Source: DATLED01 sp046597375 (GTDB taxonomy: Bacteria > Actinomycetota > Acidimicrobiia > Acidimicrobiales > CADCTF01). From it: 17,274 nucleotides of DNA. This document shows positions 12,508 through 17,274 of this stretch, piece after piece. The translations under genes and the position numbers were made by a program. Positions within the stretch are counted from its first letter, which is position 1. The number at the start of each line of letters is the position of its first letter. The notes under the pieces are model-generated. The model did not search any database. It saw only the letters and a program-made list of their open reading frames with translations, and was not told where the DNA came from. The stretch covers positions 1-17,274 of the forward strand of contig JBKJKM010000277.1 in the NCBI GenBank assembly GCA_046597375.1. The letters run 5' to 3'.

Positions 12508-13161
12508 GTGGCGAACCCCCGCTCCCCCAAGGGTCGCGCCCTCGAAACGGCGGTTCGCCTGGCGGCTGAGCACCCGGGCGGGCCGGCCGACCTGTGCGAA
12601 CTGCACCACCGCAACGCCTTCGAGCTCCTCGTCGCCACCATCCTTTCGGCGCAGTCGACGGACGCCAACGTGAACCGGGTCACGCCGGCCTTGTTCGCCC
12701 GCTATCCCACGGCCGCGACCCTGGCGGCGGCCGATCCCGGCGAGCTCGAGGTCGAGATCCACGCCACCGGCTTCTTTCGCAGCAAGACCAAGAGCCTGCT
12801 CGGCATGGCCGCCGCCCTCGTGGAGCGCTTCGGCGGCGAGGTGCCCTCGGCCATCGACGACCTGGTGACCCTGCCCGGCGTCGGGCGCAAAACTGCCAAC
12901 GTCGTCCGCAGCGTCGCCCTCGACCGGCCGGGCCTCCCCGTCGACACCCACGTCTTGCGTCTCTCCAAGCGCCTGGGCCTGACGATCCTCGACGACCCGG
13001 TGAAGGTCGAGCACGAGCTCAACGCCCTGCTGGGGCCGACCGAACGGGGCCTGTTCTCCTTGCGGCTGATCCTCCACGGGCGCCGGGTCTGCGCCGCTCG
13101 CAAGCCCCGCTGCGAAAGCTGCGTCCTGAACGACTTCTGCCCCTCCGCCTTTCGGATCTGA
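12508..13161 (+). CDS. nth: Endonuclease III (bifunctional DNA glycosylase/AP lyase)
   Basis: A 217-residue HhH-GPD glycosylase that removes oxidised pyrimidines and nicks the abasic site in base-excision repair. The helix-hairpin-helix is LPGVGRKTANVV (122-133) with the Schiff-base Lys128. The catalytic Asp146 is in VDTHVLRL. The C-terminal [4Fe-4S] ligands follow the canonical C-x6-C-x2-C-x5-C spacing (Cys195, 202, 205, 211). ILSAQSTDANVN (45-56) is the usual substrate-side motif. Length is normal. It starts with GTG 27 bp from the divergent mshD start and ends six bases before the stop of a small convergent gene. Confidence 0.96.
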   Translation: MANPRSPKGRALETAVRLAAEHPGGPADLCELHHRNAFELLVATILSAQSTDANVNRVTPALFARYPTAATLAAADPGELEVEIHATGFFRSKTKSLLGMAAALVERFGGEVPSAIDDLVTLPGVGRKTANVVRSVALDRPGLPVDTHVLRLSKRLGLTILDDPVKVEHELNALLGPTERGLFSLRLILHGRRVCAARKPRCESCVLNDFCPSAFRI

Positions 13162-13167
13162 CGGGGG

Positions 13168-13359
13168 TCAGCGACGGGAGCCGGTGAGGAGCTTGTGAAG
13201 GCGGCGCTGGGCACCCCGCAGGGATCGCTCGATCTCGAAGAGCTCGACCGAGATGTCCTGTTCGTCCCCGATAGAAGCGTCCGCCATGACAGACAAGCGC
13301 TTCGTCAGCTCGTCGAGCGCCGTCGAGACGGAGGAGAGCTCCGGCCTGGGGTCTTCCAT
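13168..13359 (-). CDS. Small charged helical (coiled-coil-like) protein
   Basis: A 63-residue protein of unknown function filling the gap between nth and hisD on the minus strand. After a Pro-containing N-terminus (MEDPRPELSS) it is predicted mainly helical with heptad-like hydrophobics (TALDELTKRLSVM, then ISVELFEIERSLRGAQRRLHKLL) and a basic C-terminus (TGSRR). No cysteine or membrane segment. Start choice is difficult: an ATG at 13395 has GGAGG close upstream but adds a rare TTA codon and overlaps the predicted hisD -10; a GTG at 13380 is also possible. I prefer the ATG at 13359. Its reality rests on the gap fit and the amphipathic pattern. The same frame stays open through hisD antisense, which weakens ORF length as evidence. 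Confidence 0.6.
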   Translation of the reverse strand: MEDPRPELSSVSTALDELTKRLSVMADASIGDEQDISVELFEIERSLRGAQRRLHKLLTGSRR

Positions 13360-13389
13360 ATCGGGTCGATCATTCCCCACGAGCGCCCG

Positions 13390-13395
13390 TAACAT
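13390..13395 (+). promoter_or_regulatory. Predicted -10 element, his operon
   Basis: TAACAT (13390-13395) lies nine bases before the hisD ATG (13405), implying a leader of about two or three bases. There is no room for, and no sign of, a his leader peptide, attenuator or T-box. Confidence 0.4.
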
Positions 13396-13404
13396 CGAAC
13401 CTCC

Positions 13405-14694
13405 ATGCTCCGCCGCCTCGACCTCCGTGGGATGACCGGCGACCTCCGAGGCGAGATCCCTCGGCCGAAGGCGGCGACCGAACCTCCGGTTGCGCAGGTG
13501 CAGGCCCTCCTCGCCGAAGTGCGGGCCGGCGGCGACGAAGCGTTGCGCGATCTGACCGAGCGGTTCGACGGAGTCCGTCCGCCCGACCCGTTGCGGATCC
13601 CGCAGGCCGACCTCGACGCCGCCCTGGCCGCCTTGCCGCCGTTGCTGCGCGAAGCCCTCGAAGCCGCCCGCGCCAACGTGCTCGCCTACCACCGGGAACA
13701 GCTCCACGACGACGCGCGGTACGAGAACAACGGGCTGGTGGTGCGCGAGCTGCGCCGTTCGGTCGACCGGGCCGGTGTCTACGTACCCGGCGGGCTGACG
13801 CCCCTCATCTCCACCGTCCTGATGACGGTGATCCCCGCCCGTGTCGCCGGCGTGCCCGAAGTCGTCCTGTGTTCTCCTCCCGACAAGGAGACCGGCACGG
13901 TGGCCGCGGGCATCCTTGCGGCGGCGGCGTTGGCCGGAGTCGACGAGGTCTACGCCCTGAACGGACCAGCAGCCATCGGCGCGATGGCCTATGGCACGGA
14001 GTCGATTCGGCCCGTCGACGTGATCGTCGGACCGGGCAACATCTACGTGTCGCAGGCCAAGCGGGAGGTGGCGGGCATCGTCGGTGTGCCGTCGAGCTTC
14101 GCCGGCCCGTCCGAGGTCGTGGTGGTGGCGGATGAGACGACGCCGGCCGAGTACGCCGCCATCGACCTCATCGTGCAGGTCGAGCACGGGCCCGATGGCC
14201 TCGCCTGGCTGATCACCTGGAACGAAGAAGTGGCTGATCGCATCACCAGCGTGGTCGAGAAGCTCACCGCGGCGTCGCCGCGACGCGAGACCATCGCCGA
14301 CAACCTCGAGCGCAACTCCTACGTGGCCCTCGTCGATGGTCCGGCCCAGGCCATGACCCTGGCCAATGCCATCGCTCCCGAGCACCTGCAGCTGATGACG
14401 GCCGACCCGGACGCGCTCCTCCCTCTCGTGCGCCATGCGGGCGCCGTGTTCACGGGGTCCTATGCCCCGGCCAGCGTCGGCGACTACATCGCCGGCCCCA
14501 GCCACGTCCTTCCCACGTACGGATCGGCCCGCTTCGCCGGCGCCCTTCGGGTCGACGACTTCTCCAAGCACATCCACGTCGTGTCGGTCGACGAAGCCAC
14601 CCTGGCGCGCTTGGCCCCGCACGTCGCCGCGATCGCCGAGGCCGAGGGTCTGCCGGCGCACGCCGAGTCGGTGCGTCTGCGGGGTCCTCGGTGA
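13405..14694 (+). CDS. hisD: Histidinol dehydrogenase HisD
   Basis: A 429-residue zinc- and NAD-dependent enzyme performing the last two oxidations from histidinol to histidine. Zn ligands by family alignment are Gln258 and His261 (VQVEHGPD), Asp360 (GDYIAGPSH) and His419 (GLPAHAESVRLR). The catalytic pair Glu326-His327 is in AIAPEHLQL. YVPGGLTPLISTVLM, GPGNIYVSQAKREV and GPSEVVVVAD are further hallmarks. Length matches the family. It is the first gene of hisD-C-B-H-A; its stop overlaps the hisC GTG by four bases (GTGA). A -10-like element lies nine bases before the ATG. Confidence 0.97.
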   Translation: MLRRLDLRGMTGDLRGEIPRPKAATEPPVAQVQALLAEVRAGGDEALRDLTERFDGVRPPDPLRIPQADLDAALAALPPLLREALEAARANVLAYHREQLHDDARYENNGLVVRELRRSVDRAGVYVPGGLTPLISTVLMTVIPARVAGVPEVVLCSPPDKETGTVAAGILAAAALAGVDEVYALNGPAAIGAMAYGTESIRPVDVIVGPGNIYVSQAKREVAGIVGVPSSFAGPSEVVVVADETTPAEYAAIDLIVQVEHGPDGLAWLITWNEEVADRITSVVEKLTAASPRRETIADNLERNSYVALVDGPAQAMTLANAIAPEHLQLMTADPDALLPLVRHAGAVFTGSYAPASVGDYIAGPSHVLPTYGSARFAGALRVDDFSKHIHVVSVDEATLARLAPHVAAIAEAEGLPAHAESVRLRGPR

Positions 14695-15752
14695 CGTTCC
14701 CTGATCCCATCGACAACCTCGGGGTCCTCGAGGGCTACCACTCGCCCCAGGTCGACGTGGAGGTGCGCCTCAACACGAACGAGTCGCCATACGCGCCGCC
14801 GCGCGAGTGGGTCGGTGACGTGGTCGCCGAGCTCGAACGCCTGCAGTTCAACCGCTATCCCGACCGTCACGCGCGTGAACTACGAACGGGCATCGGGCAG
14901 CTCCACGGCGTGTCGCCCGACCAGGTCTTCGTGGCCAACGGCAGCAACGAGGTGTTGCAGTCACTTTTCCTCACGTACGGCGGACCCGGTCGTACCGCAG
15001 CCATCTTCGAGCCGACGTACGCCATGCACAGCCAGATCGGACACCTCACGTCGACGGCGGTCGCCGTGGGGGAGCGTGGCGCCGACTTCCGTCTCGACCT
15101 GACGGAGGTGAAGCGGGTGGTGGTCGACGCCGACCCCGCCCTCACCTTCGTCTGCTCGCCCAACAACCCGACCGGGGGTGCCGAGTCGAAGCCGGTCGTG
15201 CAGGAGGTGCTCGACCTTGCGCCCGGGTTGGTGGTCGTGGACGAGGCCTACGGGCAGTTCTCGTCGTGGACGGCCCTCGACTTGGTCGACGACGACCGTC
15301 CGCTTGTCGTCACCCGCACCTACTCGAAGACCTGGTCGATGGCCGGCGCCCGGCTCGGCTACCTCGTCGGTCCCGAATCGGTGGTTGCGGCATTGTGGGA
15401 ACGGGTCCTCCCGTACCACCTCGACGTCCTGAAGCAGCGGGCCGGGTTGCTGGCCCTGCGCTACACCGACGCAATGGAAGAACGCGTCGCCGCGCTGGTG
15501 TCCGAGCGCGAACGGCTGGTCGCCCGCCTCGTCGACTTGGCGGTCGAGTCGTGGCCGAGTGACGCCAACTTCGTGCTCTTCCGGCCCGTGGGCAGCCGCG
15601 GGGACGACGTGTGGCAAGGTCTCGTCGATCGCTCCGTTCTCGTGCGGAACTGCGGGTCGTGGCCACGGCTCGACAACTGCCTGCGAGTCACGGTGGGCAC
15701 GCCCGACGAGAACGACCGCTTCCTTTCTGCCCTCACCGAGGTTCTTCCATGA
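14691..15752 (+). CDS. hisC: Histidinol-phosphate aminotransferase HisC
   Basis: A 353-residue fold-type I PLP aminotransferase converting imidazole acetol phosphate to histidinol phosphate with glutamate. Recognisable features are LNTNESPYAPP (27-37), NRYPDRHARELR, VANGSNEVLQ (81-90), SPNNPTGG (156-163), VVDEAYGQF (182-190), and the PLP-binding Lys213 in TYSKTWSMAGARLGY. The C-terminal LRVTVGTPDENDRFL is the substrate-phosphate region. It starts with GTG overlapping hisD and ends in an ATGA overlap with hisB, so translation is coupled at both ends. The his context makes HisC preferable to related aromatic aminotransferases. Confidence 0.95.
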   Translation: MTFPDPIDNLGVLEGYHSPQVDVEVRLNTNESPYAPPREWVGDVVAELERLQFNRYPDRHARELRTGIGQLHGVSPDQVFVANGSNEVLQSLFLTYGGPGRTAAIFEPTYAMHSQIGHLTSTAVAVGERGADFRLDLTEVKRVVVDADPALTFVCSPNNPTGGAESKPVVQEVLDLAPGLVVVDEAYGQFSSWTALDLVDDDRPLVVTRTYSKTWSMAGARLGYLVGPESVVAALWERVLPYHLDVLKQRAGLLALRYTDAMEERVAALVSERERLVARLVDLAVESWPSDANFVLFRPVGSRGDDVWQGLVDRSVLVRNCGSWPRLDNCLRVTVGTPDENDRFLSALTEVLP

Positions 15753-16363
15753 TTGTCTCCGCCCGCACGGCCACTCGCTCCCGGAACACGGCGGAGACGA
15801 CCATCGACGTCGTGCTCGATCTCGACAGCGTCACGGGAGGGCACGCCTCGGTCGACACCGGGCTCCCGTTCTTCGACCACATGGTCAGCCAGCTCGGCAA
15901 GCACGGCGGGTTCGACCTGTCGGTGAAGGCCGTGGGCGATCTCTCGGTCGATACGCATCACACGGTCGAAGACGTGGCCATCGTCCTCGGTGAAGCGCTT
16001 CGCGAGGCCTTGGGCGACAAGGCCGGCGTACGCCGCTTCGCCTCGATCCTCCTCCCGCTCCACGAGGCCTTGGTGGAGGTCGCCCTCGACCTCTCGGGGC
16101 GGCCGTTCGTGGTCTACGAGTGCGAGTTCCCCGGTCCGTTCGACCCGGTGCCGTTGGGTACGCCGCCGTTCGACCCGCAGCTCGGCGAGCACTTCTGGCA
16201 GTCGTTCGCCACCGCCGCCGGAATCACGCTGCATGTGCGGTTGCGGGCCGGCCGCAACACCCACCACATCCTCGAAGCGGTCTTCAAGGCCGTGGCTCGC
16301 TGTCTGCGTGATGCGGTGCGGATCGAAGGCACCGGCGTGCCGTCGACCAAGGGCTCGCTTTGA
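15749..16363 (+). CDS. hisB: Imidazoleglycerol-phosphate dehydratase HisB (monofunctional)
   Basis: A 204-residue Mn-dependent dehydratase that converts imidazole glycerol phosphate to imidazole acetol phosphate. The metal-binding motifs of the two repeated halves are FFDHM (His44), DTHHTVED (His70, His71, Glu74) and NTHHILEAVFKA (His172, His173, Glu176); GVPSTKG ends the protein. There is no phosphatase domain, unlike the enterobacterial HisB fusion. At residue 105 the usual DEAL motif reads HEAL (CAC codon), an odd substitution next to a conserved Glu. The ATG at 15749 overlaps the hisC stop (ATGA). The frame is open upstream inside hisC, but the coupled ATG gives the family N-terminus (RTATRSRNTAETTIDVVLDLD). 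Confidence 0.96.
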   Translation: MIVSARTATRSRNTAETTIDVVLDLDSVTGGHASVDTGLPFFDHMVSQLGKHGGFDLSVKAVGDLSVDTHHTVEDVAIVLGEALREALGDKAGVRRFASILLPLHEALVEVALDLSGRPFVVYECEFPGPFDPVPLGTPPFDPQLGEHFWQSFATAAGITLHVRLRAGRNTHHILEAVFKAVARCLRDAVRIEGTGVPSTKGSL

Positions 16364-16376
16364 TTCCGCCGCCGGC

Positions 16377-16988
16377 GTGATCGCCGTTCTCGACTACGGC
16401 ATCGGCAACCTTCGCTCGGCCGAGAAGGCTCTCCAACACGTGGGGGCCGACGCCCGACTGGTCACGACCGTTGAGGAAGCGGCGAGGGCGGACGCCGTGG
16501 TGCTTCCCGGCGTCGGGGCGTTCGGCGCCTGCATGGATGCGCTGCGATCGTCGGGCCTCGATGGTGCGGCTTATGACGCCGTCGCTGCGGGCAAGCCCTT
16601 CCTCGGCATCTGCGTCGGCATGCAACTGCTCTACGACGGGTCGGACGAAGATCCGGCGGCGACGGGCCTGGGCATCCTGTCGGGTCGCGTGCGGCGGCTG
16701 GGCGACGACGTGAAGCGCCCGCAGATGCAATGGAATCTCTTGGCGTTGCAGCGCCCGGACGATCCGCTGGTCGCCGATCTAGGCGACCCGTGGGTCTACT
16801 TCGTCCACTCCTACGCCGCCGAGCCGGATGACGACCTCACGATCGCCACCTGCGACTACGGCGGTGACGTTGTCGGCATCGTCGGTCGAGACAACCTGTG
16901 GGCCACGCAGTTCCACCCGGAGAAGTCCGGCCCGGTCGGCCTCCAGCTCTTGCGCAACTTCGTCGGCATCGTCGACGCCCGCGCCTGA
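16377..16988 (+). CDS. hisH: Imidazole glycerol phosphate synthase glutamine amidotransferase subunit HisH
   Basis: A 203-residue class I glutamine amidotransferase that supplies ammonia to HisF. The start IAVLDYGIGNLRS is typical. The oxyanion strand is LPGVGAFG (43-50), the nucleophile Cys79 is in LGICVGMQLLY, and His180/Glu182 are in ATQFHPEKSG. The common PHMGWN motif reads PQMQWN (115-120), a deviation that may be lineage-typical. The GTG at 16377, 13 bases after the hisB stop, is the first start codon giving the family N-terminus; the longer frame upstream lies within hisB. The stop overlaps the hisA ATG by one base (TGATG). HisF is not within the window. Confidence 0.95.
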   Translation: MIAVLDYGIGNLRSAEKALQHVGADARLVTTVEEAARADAVVLPGVGAFGACMDALRSSGLDGAAYDAVAAGKPFLGICVGMQLLYDGSDEDPAATGLGILSGRVRRLGDDVKRPQMQWNLLALQRPDDPLVADLGDPWVYFVHSYAAEPDDDLTIATCDYGGDVVGIVGRDNLWATQFHPEKSGPVGLQLLRNFVGIVDARA

Positions 16989-17274
16989 TGGACCTCTACC
17001 CGGCCATCGACCTGCGCGGCGGCCAGTGCGTGCGGCTCTACCAGGGCGATTTCGATCGAGAGACCATCTACGGGGACGACCCCGTAGCGCAGGCCCGGCT
17101 CTTCGCCGCCGCCGGTGCACCGTGGGTGCATGTCGTCGATCTCGATGCGTCACGCGGCCAAGGCACGAACCGCGACGTGGTCAAAGCCGTTGCCGCGGCC
17201 ATCGGACCGACGCCGGTGCAGACCGGCGGTGGCGTGCGCGACGGGTCGCTCCTGGTCGACGGGATCGCGCGGGT
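16988..17274 (+). CDS. hisA: ProFAR isomerase HisA, 3' end missing
   Basis: The first 95 residues of a TIM-barrel isomerase that opens the ProFAR aminoaldose, cut by the right edge. PAIDLRGGQCVRLYQGDF carries the catalytic Asp8; VHVVDLDASRGQGTN follows, then the first phosphate-binding loop QTGGGVRD near residue 80. Many Actinobacteria have the dual-function PriA (HisA/TrpF) here; the AIDLRGG and VRLYQGDF wording is closer to canonical HisA, but the diagnostic C-terminal half is not visible. The ATG overlaps the hisH stop as TGATG. Confidence 0.92.
   Translation, partial: MDLYPAIDLRGGQCVRLYQGDFDRETIYGDDPVAQARLFAAAGAPWVHVVDLDASRGQGTNRDVVKAVAAAIGPTPVQTGGGVRDGSLLVDGIAR

Noticed and set aside
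12505..13077. N-terminal extension of mshD across nth.
   Set aside because: The region is nth in the opposite strand with its Fe-S and HhH motifs. The mshD homology starts after 12480.
13162..13404. His leader peptide, attenuator or T-box before hisD.
   Set aside because: There is no run of His codons, no T-box sequence and no terminator/antiterminator pair; the predicted -10 is only nine bases from the ATG.
13360..14661. Long minus-strand open frame (497 codons) covering hisD.
   Set aside because: It is antisense to a fully convincing hisD and has the His/Arg/Val-rich composition of GC-rich antisense frames. Only the part beyond hisD is kept as a possible small gene.
1..17274. Mobile element, CRISPR array, tRNA or rRNA genes, defence island.
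   Set aside because: No transposase or integrase, spaced direct repeats, tRNA-like cloverleaf or att-like duplication was seen. Gene content and composition are uniform.

Overview
This is a gene-dense, GC-rich (roughly 70 % by eye) chromosomal stretch from an actinobacterium. The lineage call rests on a mycothiol synthase (mycothiol is an actinobacterial thiol), menaquinone genes, an actinobacterial-type LCP cell-wall ligase, frequent GTG starts and NTGA/TGATG start-stop overlaps. A deep branch such as Acidimicrobiia is possible, partly because the terminal hisA reads as a canonical HisA rather than PriA, but that is inference. I see no tRNA or rRNA gene, CRISPR array, insertion sequence, phage gene or origin. 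No gene-free gap exceeds about 100 bp.

Layout from left to right. 1-1019 (-): luciferase-like flavin oxidoreductase, cut by the window edge. 2485-1119 (-): lipid kinase and Nudix hydrolase, start-stop coupled. 5184-2521 (-): double-HTH MerR regulator, menG and menF, a menaquinone unit. 5223-5622: two small zinc-ribbon proteins facing each other. 8077-5670 (-): polyphosphate kinase 2 coupled to an acyl-CoA synthetase. 8101-9321 (+): LCP ligase. 10750-9325 (-): rlmN and a four-helix membrane protein. 10826-11566 (+): VIT-family metal transporter. 12480-11563 (-): mycothiol synthase. 12508-13161 (+): endonuclease III. 13359-13168 (-): small coiled-coil protein. 13405-17274 (+): hisD-hisC-hisB-hisH-hisA, running off the right edge.

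The clearest non-coding signal is at gene starts. Eight of the twelve or so genes that open a transcription unit have a TAnnnT hexamer (extended -10 position pattern) 6 or 7 nt before the start codon, and four more have a looser version. None of the nine genes inside operons has one at 5-9 nt. This is what leaderless transcription should look like. At two divergent junctions (8084-8093 and 12489-12498) the opposing -10 hexamers share their central TA, giving ANNNTANNNT.

The gene content is largely housekeeping: histidine, menaquinone, mycothiol, 23S rRNA methylation, base-excision repair and envelope assembly. I do not see a clear undescribed defence or mobile system. The most suggestive gene pairing is PPK2 with an AMP-forming acyl-CoA synthetase, where polyphosphate could recharge the AMP that acyl activation releases.
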